64,000 nt of DNA from contig JANQAE010000004.1 in NCBI GenBank assembly GCA_024707225.1, positions 248,001-312,000 on the forward strand, read 5' to 3'. A program made the translations under genes and the position numbers. The notes beneath the pieces are model-generated. The model worked only from the letters and a program-made list of their open reading frames with translations, did not search any database and was not told the origin of the DNA. This document shows, piece after piece, positions 36,712-50,200 of the stretch; position 1 is the first letter of the stretch, and every line of letters begins with the position of its first letter. This stretch comes from Dokdonella sp. GTDB lineage: Bacteria > Pseudomonadota > Gammaproteobacteria > Xanthomonadales > Rhodanobacteraceae.

Positions 36712-37548
36712 ATGAGTCCGAGCAAGGTGATGGCCGGCGAAGAGCGAGGCTGGATCGTGCCGATCGGCGGGGCCGAGGAGAAGGAGAGCAGTCCGCGCAT
36801 CCTCGAGCGCTTCGTGCGCGTGTGCGGCGGCGGCGATGCGGACATCGTCGTGATCCCGACCGCGAGCCGCCAGGCCGACACCGGCGCGCGCTACGAGAAG
36901 ATCTTCCGCGAGCTCGGCGCCGAGCGCGTCGACGCGCTGGACTTCGCGCACCGCGACGACGGCAAGCGCGACGACCGGCTGCGCCGCATCGAGCAGGCCA
37001 GCGGCATCTTCTTCACCGGCGGCAACCAGCTGCGCATCTCGACGATCCTCGGCGGCACACCGGCCGCCAAGCTGATCCGCACCCGCAACGCCAGCGGCAT
37101 CACCGTCGGCGGCACCAGCGCCGGCGCCAGCATCCTCAGCGAGCACATGATCGCGTTCGGCGACGAGGGCTCCTCGCCGAAGGCCGGCAGCGTGCGGCTG
37201 GCGCCCGGGCTCGGGCTGACCAACCGCTTCGTGATCGACCAGCACTTCCGCCAGCGCGACCGGCTCGGCCGCCTGGTCACGGCGCTGGCATTCAATCCGT
37301 TCGCGGTCGGCATCGGCCTGGACGAGGACACGGCCGCGTTCATCGCGCCGGACAATACGCTGGAGGTCGAGGGCACCGGCGCGGTCACGGTCGTCGACGC
37401 CGACGGCGTGCAGTTCTCGTCGATGGCGCAGGTCGAGGAGGGCCAGCCGGTCTGCCTGCTCGGCCTGACCGTCCACATCCTGACCGCCGGCGCGACGTTC
37501 AACCTGCACACGCGCAAGGCTTCGGCCGGCACGCTGGCCCGGGCCTGA
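36712..37548 (+). CDS. cphB: Cyanophycinase
   Basis: 278 residues, serine exopeptidase of the S51-like class-I-glutaminase fold that releases beta-Asp-Arg dipeptides from cyanophycin. Motifs are GWIVPIGGAEEK, DIVVIPTASRQ, ASGIFFTGGNQLRI, and the nucleophile elbow GITVGGTSAGASILSEHM (GTSAG, catalytic Ser). LTNRFVIDQHFRQRDRLGRL and VGIGLDEDTAAF also match the family. The ATG at 36712 is chosen because GGGAG lies eight bases upstream; an ATG at 36688 lies upstream of that site. It is cotranscribed or adjacent to cphA, 215 bp downstream, and forms the degradation arm of the nitrogen reserve. Confidence 0.94.
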   Translation: MSPSKVMAGEERGWIVPIGGAEEKESSPRILERFVRVCGGGDADIVVIPTASRQADTGARYEKIFRELGAERVDALDFAHRDDGKRDDRLRRIEQASGIFFTGGNQLRISTILGGTPAAKLIRTRNASGITVGGTSAGASILSEHMIAFGDEGSSPKAGSVRLAPGLGLTNRFVIDQHFRQRDRLGRLVTALAFNPFAVGIGLDEDTAAFIAPDNTLEVEGTGAVTVVDADGVQFSSMAQVEEGQPVCLLGLTVHILTAGATFNLHTRKASAGTLARA

Positions 37549-37763
37549 GCCGGTGCGCGACGCCGGACGGCCCGCACGCGACGTCGCTGCCCGCTTCGCA
37601 TCGTCGCGCCCGGCCATCCGCGAACCGGACGTCCGCCGCGCCCCATCGCTCCGGGTCCCGCGCACCGCCCCCCGAACCGATCCACCCCATCAGATCCGAT
37701 CGCCCACGACTCATCGAACCCGATTCATTGACAGCAGCTTCGACCCCACCGCCAGAGGTCCCC

Positions 37764-40549
37764 ATGCGCATTCTCGATCGCTCCGTCTACGTCGGTCCCT
37801 CGCTGTACGCCCACTTCCCGGTGATCCGCCTGGAGCTGGACCTCGGTCCGCTGGAAGCCTGGCCGACCGGCCGGCTCGGGCCGGCCTTCGTCGACGGACT
37901 GGTCGCGGCGCTGCCGACGCTGGCCGAGCACGGCTGCTCGTACCGCGAACCGGGCGGCTTCCTGCGGCGCATGCGCGAAGGCGAAGGCACCTGGCTCGGC
38001 CACGTGCTCGAGCACGTCGCGATCGAACTGCAGAACGTCGCCGGCGAGCAGGTCACGTTCGGCAAGACGCGCAGCGTCGGTGACGACCGGCCGGGCGTCT
38101 ACACGGTCGTCTACGAGTACGCGCAGCGCGAGGAAGGCATCGCCGCCGGCGAGCTCGCGATGAAGCTGATCGCCTCGCTGCTGCCTGCCGAGCTGCGCCC
38201 GTCCGGCAGCGTGCCGGCCGACTGGACCTTCGACGAGGCGCGCGACGAGTTCATCCGCTACGCGCAGCGCCGCGCGCTGGGACCCTCGACCGCCTCGATC
38301 GTGCGCGCGGCCGAGGAGCGCGGCATCCCATGGCTGCGCATGAACGACCAGTCGCTGATCCAGCTCGGCCACGGCCGCTACCAGCAGCGCATCCAGGCCA
38401 CCGTCACCGGCCGCACGCCGCACATCGCGGTGGAGCTGGCCAGCGACAAGGAGGAGACCAACAAGATCCTGTCCTCGCTGGGCCTGCCGGTGCCGCGCCA
38501 GGAACTGGTGCAGACCGAGTCCGGCGCGCTGCGCGCGGCGCGCAAGCTCGGCGGTGCGGTCGTGACCAAGCCCTACAACGGCAACCACGGCCGCGGCATC
38601 ACGATCAACATCGCCAGCGACGAGGAGATCGCCGCCGGTTTCGCGGCCGCGCGCGAGCATTCGCGCTCGGTCATCGTCGAGACCTACGTGCACGGCGACG
38701 ACCACCGGCTGCTGGTCGTCAACGGCGAGCTGGTCGCGGCGACCCGGCGCACGCCCGGTCACGTCGTCGGCGACGGCCGCCACACCGTCGCCGAGCTGGT
38801 CGAGATCGTCAACCAGGACCCGCGCCGCGGCGTCGGCCACGAGAAGGTGTTGACCAAGCTCAGCCTCGACGCGCAGGCCGAGCTGATGCTCGCGCGCGCC
38901 GGCCACGTCGCCTCCAGCGTGCCGGCCGACGGCGAGGTGGTCTATCTGCGCTCGACCGCGAACCTCTCGACCGGCGGCACCGCCACCGACGTCACCGACA
39001 TCATCCATCCGGACAATCGCGCGATGGCCGAGCGCGCGGTCCGCGCGATCGGCCTGGACGTCGGCGGCGTCGACTTCATCTCGCCGAACATCGCCGAGAG
39101 CTACAAGTCCGTCGGCGGTGCGATCTGCGAGGTCAACGCCGCGCCGGGCTTCCGCATGCACGTCAGCCCCAGCGACGGCACGCCGCGCGACGTCGCCGGC
39201 CCGGTCGTGGATCTGCTGTTTCCGCGCGGCACGCCCTCGCGCGTGCCGATCGCCGCGTCACCGGCACCAACGGCAAGACCACGACCGCGCGCATGCTCGC
39301 GCACATCGCCAAGATGGCCGGCTACACGCCGGGCCTGACCACGACCGACGGCGTCTACATCGACGGCCAGCGCACGGTCGAGGGCGACATGACCGGACCG
39401 GTCTCGGCGCGCATGGTGCTGGCCGATCCGCAGATCGACCTGGCCGTGCTCGAGACCGCGCGCGGCGGCCTGCTGCGCGCCGGCATGGGCGTGCCCGAGG
39501 TCGACGTCGCGGCCGTGCTCAACGTGCAGTCGGACCATCTGGGCCTCAAGGGCATCGACACGCTCGAGCAGCTGGCCGAGGTCAAGCGCATCGTGGTCGA
39601 GGTCGCGCGCGACTGCGCCGTGCTCAACGCCGACGATCCGAACGTGCTCAAGATGTCCGGCTACACCGACGCCAAGGTCATCTGCTACGTGACGATGAAC
39701 CTGTCCCATCCGCTGGTGCGCGAGCACGTGCGCGCCGGCGGCCGCGCCTGCGCGCTGGAGGCCGGCGTCAACGGCCACATGATCACGCTCTACGACAAGA
39801 GCAGCCACATCCCGCTGATGTGGACGCATCTGATCCCGGCGACACTGGAAGGCCGTGCGCTGCACAACGTGCAGAACGCGATGTTCGCCGCGGCGCTGGC
39901 GTTCTCGCTCGGCATCAAGCTCGACGCGATCCGGCAGGGCCTGCGCACGTTCGACACCACGTTCTTCCAGGCGCCCGGCCGCATGAACGTGTTCAACGAG
40001 CATCCGTTCAAGGTGCTGATGGACTACGGCCACAACGCGCACGCGGTCGGCGTGATGACCGACCTCGCGCAGCGTCTGGACGTGACCGGCCGGCGCATCG
40101 TCGTGCTGGCCGGCCCGGGCGACCGCCGCGACGACGACCTGCGCGCGATCGCCGACGCGGTCGCCGGCCGCTTCGACCGCTACGTCGTGCGTCGCGACGA
40201 CGGCCTGCGCGGACGCGACGGCGACGAGGTACCGCGCATCATTGCCGCCGCCCTGCGCGAGCGCGGCGTGCCGGCCGAGGCGATCGACGTGATCCCCGAC
40301 GAACAGCAGGCGGTCGACCACGCGCTGCGCAGCGGCCGCCCCGGCGATCTCGTGCTGATCTTCGCCGATGCGCTGACGCGCACCTGGAAGCAGATCACCA
40401 AGTTCCGCCCCGAGGGCGCCCCGCCGGCCGCCGAGCGCGGCGAACCGGTGCTGCTGACGACGCCGGCCGAGGAGGCGATCACGGTCGACATGGAAGGCCT
40501 GGTCCGCGACGAGCGCGGCATCCGCTTCGCTCGCGAGAGCGACGACTGA
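37764..40549 (+). CDS. cphA: Cyanophycin synthetase (single frameshift)
   Basis: About 929 residues after repair. CphA polymerises Asp and Arg into multi-L-arginyl-poly-L-aspartate using ATP. The N domain (MRILDRSVYVGPSLYAHFPVIRLELDLG) is followed by an ATP-grasp domain with TKPYNGNHGRGITINI and EVNAAPGFRMHVSPS, and a Mur-ligase-like domain with P-loop VTGTNGKTTTARM, ETARGGLLRAGMG and MDYGHNAHAVGVM. The frame changes at about 39257 between PIAA and VTGTNGK, where one G appears to be missing immediately before the P-loop. Both halves are perfectly conserved, so a sequencing error is likely. It is followed after 3 bp by the CphA-like Mur ligase. Confidence 0.9.
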
Positions 40550-40552
40550 CGC

Positions 40553-42325
40553 ATGCGCGAAGCGTTCGAGGACTCGCGCCGGCTGACCGGCATCAATCCG
40601 TACTTCGCGCAGCCCGGCGCGGCCCTGGAGACCGCGCCGGGGCTCGCCGTCGGCGCGGAGCGCATCGCGCACTGGCAGGCCGGCGTCGCCGCGGCGCGGC
40701 ACGCGCTCGGCTGGCCGGCGGCGCCGCTGCATGCGCGCCCGCATGCGAGCGGCGCGACGCTGGCGTTCGCGGCGCCGCCGGACCAGCTCTACGCGGCGAC
40801 CGAGGTCAACGAATGGGCCTGGGAATCGGCGCTCGGCGAGGCCGCGACGGCGTTCGCGCAGCGCCATGCGCCCGGCTATGCCGCGGCCTGGGACCCGGCC
40901 GGCGCGCTGGCGACGCTGCGTGCCCTGGCCGCGGCCGAGGCGCAGCCGGCGCTGACCGCCCTGCTCGACGCGGCGGCCGTCCGTGCGCTGCCGGCGCTGC
41001 TCGACGATCAGGCGCTGACGCTCGGTGAGGGCAGCGGCGCACGGACCTGGCCGCGCGAGGCGCTGCCGGCGCCGGCCGAAGTGCCGTGGGCACAGCTGCA
41101 TGCGATTCCGGTCGCCCTGGTCACCGGCTCCAACGGCAAGACCACGACGACGCGGCTGACCGTCGCGATGCTGGCCGCACACGGCCTGGTCTGCGGCTAC
41201 AGCTCGACCGACGGTGTCGTCGTGGACGGCCAGGCGCTCGAGGACGGCGACTACTCAGGCCCCGGCGGCGCGCGCGCGGTGCTGCGCGACGTCCGCGTGC
41301 AGGCCGCCGTGCTCGAGACCGCGCGCGGCGGCATCCTGCGCCGCGGCCTGGCCGTCGCCGGCGTGCAGGCGGCCCTGGTCACCAACGTCAGCGCCGATCA
41401 TTTCGGCGAGTACGGCATCCACGATCTGGACGACCTGGCCGCGGTCAAGCTGGTCGTCGGCGAAGCGCTCGCCGCCGACGGCGTGCTCGTGCTGAACGCC
41501 GACGACGCGCGGCTGCGCGCGCACGCGCAGCGGCCGGGACGGCGCCTGGCCTGGTTCGCGCTCGACGCCGACCATCCGCAGCTGGGCCAGGCGCACGCGG
41601 CCGGCCGGCCGGTCTGCGGCGTGCGCGACGGACGGCTGATGCTCGGCCTCGACGGCGTCGAACACGATCTGGGCGCGATCGCGGCGATGCCGCTCAGCGT
41701 CGGCGGCCGCGCCTGCTACAACGTCGCCAACCTGGCCGGCGCGGCCGTGCTGGCCGCGGTGCTCGGCGTCGCCCCGGCGACGATCGGCGCGGTGCTGGGC
41801 CGCTTCGGCCGCCGCAATGCCGACAACCTCGGCCGGCTGATGCGCTGGTCGCTCGGCGGCGCATCGGTCTGGCTCGACTATGCGCACAATCCGGCCGGCC
41901 TGGAGGGCCTGATCGAGGTCCGCGCGCGGCGCGGACGGACCGGCCGGCCGGTTCGCGCTGGTGCTCGGCCAGGCCGGCAACCGCGAGGACGCCGACATCC
42001 GTGCGCTGGCGGCGACGGCGGCGCGGTTCGCGCCGGACCTGGTCGTGCTCAAGGACATCGAGAGCTATCTGCGCGGGCGCGCCAGCGGCGAGATCGCGGC
42101 GATCCTCGCCGACGAACTGCAGCGCCACGGCGTGCCGGCCACGGCGCTGCGCACCTGCCTGGACGAGGTCGAGGCGGTGCGCACGGTGCTGCGCTGGGCG
42201 CGCGCCGGCGACAGCCTGGTGCTGCCGGTGCACGACGCGGCCGCGCGCGCGGCCGCGTCGCGCTGCTCGACCGCCTAGCCGATCAGGCCTGGCAGCCCGG
42301 CCAGCCGCTGCCCGAGGCCGGCTGA
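40553..42325 (+). CDS. CphA-like Mur ligase family protein without ATP-grasp domain (frameshifted)
   Basis: About 590 residues. The N-terminal ~185 residues are of no recognised family. The rest is a Mur-ligase core: P-loop VTGSNGKTTTTRL, SSTDGVVVDG, ETARGGILRRGLAV, NVSADHFGEYGIHDLDDLAAVK, LNADDARL and LDYAHNPAGLEGL, closely paralleling the CphA ligase domain. Frame changes near 41920-41948 and 42262 disrupt the C-terminal domain; reading GRFALVLGQAGNREDADIRAL and then VALLDRLADQAW restores it. The start lies 3 bp after the cphA stop. Genes of this type accompany cphA in several proteobacteria. Its reaction is not known to me; modification or priming of cyanophycin is a reasonable guess. Confidence 0.75.
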   Translation: MREAFEDSRRLTGINPYFAQPGAALETAPGLAVGAERIAHWQAGVAAARHALGWPAAPLHARPHASGATLAFAAPPDQLYAATEVNEWAWESALGEAATAFAQRHAPGYAAAWDPAGALATLRALAAAEAQPALTALLDAAAVRALPALLDDQALTLGEGSGARTWPREALPAPAEVPWAQLHAIPVALVTGSNGKTTTTRLTVAMLAAHGLVCGYSSTDGVVVDGQALEDGDYSGPGGARAVLRDVRVQAAVLETARGGILRRGLAVAGVQAALVTNVSADHFGEYGIHDLDDLAAVKLVVGEALAADGVLVLNADDARLRAHAQRPGRRLAWFALDADHPQLGQAHAAGRPVCGVRDGRLMLGLDGVEHDLGAIAAMPLSVGGRACYNVANLAGAAVLAAVLGVAPATIGAVLGRFGRRNADNLGRLMRWSLGGASVWLDYAHNPAGLEGLIEVRARRGRTGRPVRAGARPGRQPRGRRHPCAGGDGGAVRAGPGRAQGHRELSARARQRRDRGDPRRRTAAPRRAGHGAAHLPGRGRGGAHGAALGARRRQPGAAGARRGRARGRVALLDRLADQAWQPGQPLPEAG

Positions 42326-42368
42326 GCCGCCGCGACGGTTGCGCGGCGGGGCGGCCGGACCCATTTGC

Positions 42369-42430
42369 TAGAATCGCCGATCTTTGCGCGCCGCTCCTCG
42401 GCGCGATCCGCCCTTTCCGCAGGAGTTTCC
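42369..42430 (+). promoter_or_regulatory. -10-like box and strong RBS of the aldehyde dehydrogenase gene
   Basis: TAGAAT at 42369-42374 lies in an AT-richer stretch. AGGAG at 42420-42424 sits seven bases before the ATG and fixes the start at 42431. No -35 is convincing. Confidence 0.4.
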
Positions 42431-43962
42431 ATGTCCGCTGACATTCTCGAGGCGCTCGGCCTCGGCGCCCTCAATTCCGGCACGTATCTGGGCCGGGGCG
42501 AGTGGTCCAAGACCACTGACGCCGGCACGCTGACCTCGGTCAATCCGACGACCGATACCGTGATCGCCAAGGTCCACGCGAGCAGCGCCGCCGACTACGA
42601 GACCGTCATCGCGCGTGCGCAGGCCGCGTTCAAGATCTGGCGCACGACGCCGGCGCCGCGCCGCGCGAGGCCGTGCGGCTGTGCGGCGAGGCGCTGCGCG
42701 CGCACAAGGACGCGCTCGGCTCGCTGGTCGCGCTGGAGATGGGCAAGAGCAAGCCCGAGGGCGACGGCGAAGTGCAGGAGATGATCGACATCGCCGATTT
42801 CGCGGTCGGCCAGAGCCGCATGCTGTACGGCTACACGATGCATTCGGAGCGTCCCGGCCATCGCATGTACGAGCAGTACCACCCGCTCGGCCTGGTCGGC
42901 ATCATCAGCGCGTTCAACTTCCCGGTCGCGGTCTGGGCGTGGAACTCGTTCCTCGCCGCGATCTGCGGCGACATCTGCATCTGGAAACCGTCGAACAAGA
43001 CGCCGCTGACCGCGATCGCCTCGATGCGCATCTGCAACGAGGCGCTCGCCGCCGGCGGCTTCCCGGACCTGTTCTTCCTGATCAACGACGCCGGCACCGA
43101 GCTGGCCGAGCGCTTCGTCGACGACACGCGCATCCCGCTGATCAGCTTCACCGGCTCGACCCAGGTCGGCCGCCGCGTCGGCGAGCGCGTCGCGCGCCGC
43201 ATGGGCCGCAGCCTGCTCGAGCTCGGCGGCAACAACGCGATCATCCTCGACGAGAGCGCGGACCTGAAGCTGGCGATTCCCGGCATCGTGTTCGGCGCGG
43301 TCGGCACCGCCGGCCAGCGCTGCACGACGACGCGGCGCCTGCTCGTGCACGCCTCGATCTACGACACCGTGCTCGCCTCGCTGGTCAAGGCGTACCAGCA
43401 GGTCGAGGGCAAGATCGGCGATCCGACCGATCCGGCCAATCTGATGGGGCCGCTGAACAGCCGCGGCGCGGTCGAGGCGTTCCTGGCCTCGATCGAGAAG
43501 GCCAAGGCGGCCGGCGGCACCGTCGTGACCGGCGGCACCGCGATCGAGCGTCCCGGCCACTTCGTGCTGCCGGCGATCGTCACCGGCCTGAAGAACAGCG
43601 ACGAGGTGGTCCAGCACGAGACCTTCGCGCCGATCCTCTACGTCATGAAGTACGAGACGATCGACGAGGCGATCGAGATGCAGAACGGCGTGCCGCAGGG
43701 CCTGTCCTCGTCGATCTTCACGCAGAACCTCAAGGTCGCCGAGCAGTTCCTGTCGGCGGCGGGCTCCGACTGCGGCATCGCCAACGTCAACATCGGCACC
43801 TCCGGCGCCGAGATCGGCGGCGCGTTCGGCGGCGAGAAGGAGACCGGCGGCGGCCGCGAGTCCGGCTCGGACGCGTGGAAGGTCTACATGCGCCGCCAGA
43901 CCAATACGATCAACTACTCCGACGCATTGCCGCTGGCGCAGGGCATCAAGTTCGATCTGTAG
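42431..43962 (+). CDS. amaB: Aldehyde dehydrogenase, ALDH7A1 type (piperideine-6-carboxylate / aminoadipate semialdehyde dehydrogenase; one frameshift)
   Basis: About 510 residues. The first ~76 residues ([25 protein letters not shown]...) and the remainder are in frames offset by one lost base near 42660. The main part has [65 protein letters not shown], the catalytic [17 protein letters not shown] (Cys nucleophile) and [31 protein letters not shown]. The [10 protein letters not shown] and C-terminal signature are characteristic of ALDH7A1/AmaB, which oxidises alpha-aminoadipate semialdehyde in lysine catabolism. Other substrates cannot be excluded. It is probably transcribed separately from the cyanophycin genes. 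Confidence 0.87.
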
Positions 43963-44223
43963 GCGATGGCGTTCGCGCGCGGCAGGCCGTCGAGGCGTCG
44001 CCGCGCCGATCGTCAGTCGCCGATGCGGCCAGGCCGTGCCGGTCGCACCGGTCCGGACGGACCTGTGCAGGACGCCTGCTGAGTGCATCGAGGCGCGCGC
44101 GGCGGTCCGACCGATGCGCCTCGCACAGGGGCCGCCACAGCCGAGTCGGAACGGCTTCCGCGGCGGTGCGCGGCAGGCCGCGCCGCAGCCGGGAGGGCAG
44201 CGGCGCGTCCGGAGTCCGCGCGA

Positions 44224-45768
44224 TCACGGATCGGCGTCGAACCCATCCGCCAGCAGCGTATCGGGAGCGCCGGCGCAGTCGCGATACCACGGCGTCGTGC
44301 CCGTCACCGTATCCCAGAGCAGCGAGGGCTGCGGTTCGAGTGCGTTCGGGCACAGGCCGCTCAGGCCCGGATCCAGGAAGCTCGGCGGCACCGGCGGTGC
44401 GCCGCTCAGGCGGTTGTAGGCGACGTCGAACTCGACCAGACCTATCCGCGCGATCATCGGAATCGCACCGGTCAGGTAATTGTGGCTGGCACTGAAGAAC
44501 GACAGGGCATGCAGACCGTCGAAGCTCGGCAGCGGTCCGGTCAGGCGATTGTGGTCCAGGCGCAGCTCGCCCAGCTGTGCCATACCGGTGAACGAGGGGA
44601 TCGTGCCGGTCAGGCGATTGTTCGAGACGTTGAAGTAGATCAGCGCGTTGAGCCCGGCAATCGGCGGGATGCTTCCGCTGAAGGCGTTGTCGTTGCCGTG
44701 GAAGTATTCGACGGCCGGCAGCGCGGCGAGATCGGGCAGCGGTCCTTCGAAGCGGTTGCCGGCCAGATCGATGCCACGCAGGCGCGGACAGGCGGTCAAC
44801 CCGGCGACGCCGCCTGCAAGACGATTGCGGGCGAGATTGAGGGCCTGCAGGTTCGGCGCGCCGGTCAGCGAGGGCAGCGTCCCCTCGATCAGGTTGTCGG
44901 CAGCGCTGAAACCGGTCAGCGCCGCGAGCCCGTCGAACGGGCCACCGAGGGCGGTCAGTCGGTTCTGACTGAAGTCGACCTCGATCAGTGACGCAAGGCC
45001 AGCGATCACCGGCACGCTGCCCTCGAGCTGGTTGCGCGCCACGTTGAACAGCTCCAGGCTGCCGAGTCCGGTCAGCGCCGGAATCGTGCCGGTCAGCGCA
45101 TTGCTCGACACGTCGTAGCGGCGCAGTGCCGGCAGCGCACCGAACGCCGGAAGGGCGCCCGTCAGCGCGTTGTTGCGGACGTGGAACGTATGCAGATGCA
45201 CGAGCCCGTCCAGCGCCGGCAGCGAGCCGGTCATGCCGGGACTGTGGTTGACGACGTACATCGGATGCTGGCTCAGATCGAGCAGCTCCAGTTGCGCCAC
45301 GCCCGCCAGCGACGGGAACGTGCCGCTGAAGAAGTTTGCACCCAGGTCCAGCACGCGCAGGTCCGGCAGCGCCGACAACGGCGGCAGCGTGCCGTACATC
45401 CAGTTGTCATACAGATCGAGGCCGACGATGGTGGACTGGTCCGGCGAGCAGACCACCCCATACCAGCTGCACTCGGTGCCGGGCGGCCCGTTCCAGCCGG
45501 CATCGCTGTCCCAGTACTGCCCGTACATCTGGACGTAGAAATTCAGCAGGAACTGCCGCTGCGAAGCCGGTATCGCCGCGTGCACGGCGGCACTGGCGCA
45601 CATCGCCAGCACGAGCGCCAGCGCGCGCACGATGCGCCCGCGCGAGCGGTCGCCTGCGCCGCGGCGCAGGTGCGCCGGGACGCGATCGGCCGCCGCAGCG
45701 CGCGCGCCGGTTCCCGGCGCGCTGCGTGAAGACCGGCCGTTCGGGGCCGGGTATCTGATCGTGTTCAT
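44224..45768 (-). CDS. Exported plant-type leucine-rich-repeat protein with C-terminal GF tag
   Basis: 514 residues. A long Arg-rich leader ends in a hydrophobic stretch and an AVHA-like cleavage site (about residue 64). The mature N-terminus resembles the plant LRRNT_2 cap (LLNFYVQMYGQYWDSDAGWNGP...CSWYGVVC). It is followed by about 15 repeats of roughly 22-24 residues with the plant-specific consensus LxxLxLxxNxLTGxIPxxxGL. The C-terminus ends DTLLADGFDADP, a variant of the GF tag seen on its operon neighbour. The Met at 45768 has GAGG eight bases upstream; an alternative is 45795. It is last in a minus-strand run of ECF sigma factor, kinase, beta-helix protein and LRR protein. Role presumably adhesion or ligand binding at the surface. 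Confidence 0.82.
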   Translation of the reverse strand: MNTIRYPAPNGRSSRSAPGTGARAAAADRVPAHLRRGAGDRSRGRIVRALALVLAMCASAAVHAAIPASQRQFLLNFYVQMYGQYWDSDAGWNGPPGTECSWYGVVCSPDQSTIVGLDLYDNWMYGTLPPLSALPDLRVLDLGANFFSGTFPSLAGVAQLELLDLSQHPMYVVNHSPGMTGSLPALDGLVHLHTFHVRNNALTGALPAFGALPALRRYDVSSNALTGTIPALTGLGSLELFNVARNQLEGSVPVIAGLASLIEVDFSQNRLTALGGPFDGLAALTGFSAADNLIEGTLPSLTGAPNLQALNLARNRLAGGVAGLTACPRLRGIDLAGNRFEGPLPDLAALPAVEYFHGNDNAFSGSIPPIAGLNALIYFNVSNNRLTGTIPSFTGMAQLGELRLDHNRLTGPLPSFDGLHALSFFSASHNYLTGAIPMIARIGLVEFDVAYNRLSGAPPVPPSFLDPGLSGLCPNALEPQPSLLWDTVTGTTPWYRDCAGAPDTLLADGFDADP

Positions 45769-45809
45769 CCGCTTGACCTCATCTGCGATGTTCATGGCGT
45801 GGCGCGGCC

Positions 45810-47337
45810 TCATTCGAACCCGTCGGCGAAGATCGTCTCGCCGTCCGACGGCGACTCGAACGCCCCGATGTCCGGCGCCGGCCCGGCGCCACGCGGATGA
45901 CCGGCGCCGCGCTGGTCGAACGCCAGGTTCAGCGCATTGCTGCCGGCGTCGCGTGCCGGACTGCCGGCCAGCAGCGCATGCGTCGGCGTCCATCCGCCGT
46001 TGTCCGCGAGCGGTGCCAGCAGCGGATCGCCATCGAGCGTGCCGGCCGGCACCGGCAGGTTCGAGTCACCGATCAGGTCCTGCGCGCCGACCACGGCGAA
46101 TGCCTTCGGCGGGGGGCTGCCGAAGGTGTCGACGAACAGATCCGCGGCACCCTTCTCGGTCGCGTTCGCCGCGATGATCGAGCTGCTGATCTTCGGCGGG
46201 TAGGACTGATCGTAGAGCGCGAACAGCCCCAGACGCGGCATGATGCCGCCGCCTCCCAGCACCGCCTCGTTGAAGGCCACCGTGCTGTTGTCGATGCGAA
46301 TGCCGCTGAACAGCACCCAGATGCCGCCGCCCTGGCTGCTGGCGGTATTGCCGGAGACGGTGCTGTTGACGAGGCTGAGGGCGTCTTCGCTGAAGCCGGC
46401 CTCGTTGAGCGAGATCCCGCCGCCGCTGGAGGCCTGGTTGCCGGCGACCGTGCAGCCGCTCAGCGTGAGCCGGCCCGACGTGTGGATGCCGCCGCCCATG
46501 CCCTGCACGGTCGTGAAGCCCGGCCCGGCCAGATACGGCGCGCCGAGGGCCACATTGTCGTGGATGAAGCTGTCGTCGATCGTCGACGGCGCGGTACCGA
46601 CGAAGATGCCGCCGCCCAGGGCTTCGCCCTGCACCGCCCGCGCCGTGCTGTGGCTGACCGCGCGAGCGCTCCATCCGCAGCCCGTCGTCCACGGCCAGCG
46701 CGCCGCCGTGCACCCAGCTCTGCTCGGTATCGGATGCCCGTGCCGTGCACTGTTCGATCATCGTGTCGGCGATGACTGCCTGGTGGGCGCTGATGCAGCC
46801 GCCGTATGCGCGGTCCACGGCGTCGACCAGGCAGCCGCTGACGCTACTCTCGAGCAGTTCGAGCCGGCCCGCGCTGAAGACGCAGCCGCCGCGCAGCGGA
46901 TCGCCGGCACTCTTGCCGACGACCGTGCCGCCGCGGATGGTCAGGCCGCGGATCGCCAGCGTCCCCGTCCCCTCATGAGCGAGAACGCGATCCAGCCCGC
47001 CGGCGTCGAGCGTCAGCCGATCGGCGCCCGGTCCTATCACGGTCAGATCGTCCACGCCGACCGCCAGCGCGCCGCCGCTCAGCATGATGGTGTCGCAGTC
47101 CAGCGCGCTCAGATCGATGGTGTCGGCATTGCCGGCCGCTGCGAGCGCCGCCCGCAGGCTGCCGGCACCGTCGTCGCCGCAGTGCGTGACCGCCGGCGGC
47201 GCGCCGGCCGGTGCCGGCGGTCGAGCGGCCCAAGGTGCCTGTGCGGCGGCCGGCGCGGCCGCCAGCACGCAGGCGAGTGCCGTGAAGAGCGCGCGGCGCG
47301 GCGGCGTGCGGTGCGGTGAATGGATGGGTCGACGCAT
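45810..47337 (-). CDS. Exported right-handed beta-helix protein with C-terminal GF tag (one frameshift)
   Basis: About 509 residues. The signal peptide ends AAAPAAAQA. The mature start (AVTHCGDDGAGSLRAALAAAGNADTIDLSAL) is the SLR-type N-terminal motif of polymorphic-outer-membrane-like proteins. Parallel beta-helix rungs follow, with recurrent small motifs such as NSTVSGNTASSQGGGI and GGGIHTSGRLTLSGCTVAGNQAS. The end is DIGAFESPSDGETIFADGFE: the DIGAFE closing motif plus the GF tag. The frame changes near 46655 within a GC run, with both sides being clear beta-helix. It is 79 bp downstream of the kinase and 41 bp upstream of the LRR gene. Confidence 0.8.
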
Positions 47338-47416
47338 GGCTTTCCTCGATGGCTTGTGAACGGTGCACGTCCAATCCAACGGAGTTCGGCGGCCGAATCT
47401 GACATCGCATCTGCAA

Positions 47417-50199
<2,783 letters not shown>

Positions 50200-50200
50200 C

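Noticed and set aside
39243..39275. Programmed frameshift in cphA
   Set aside because: No slippery heptamer or downstream stimulator is evident, and similar one-base losses occur in many unrelated genes of the window, so sequencing error is the simpler explanation.
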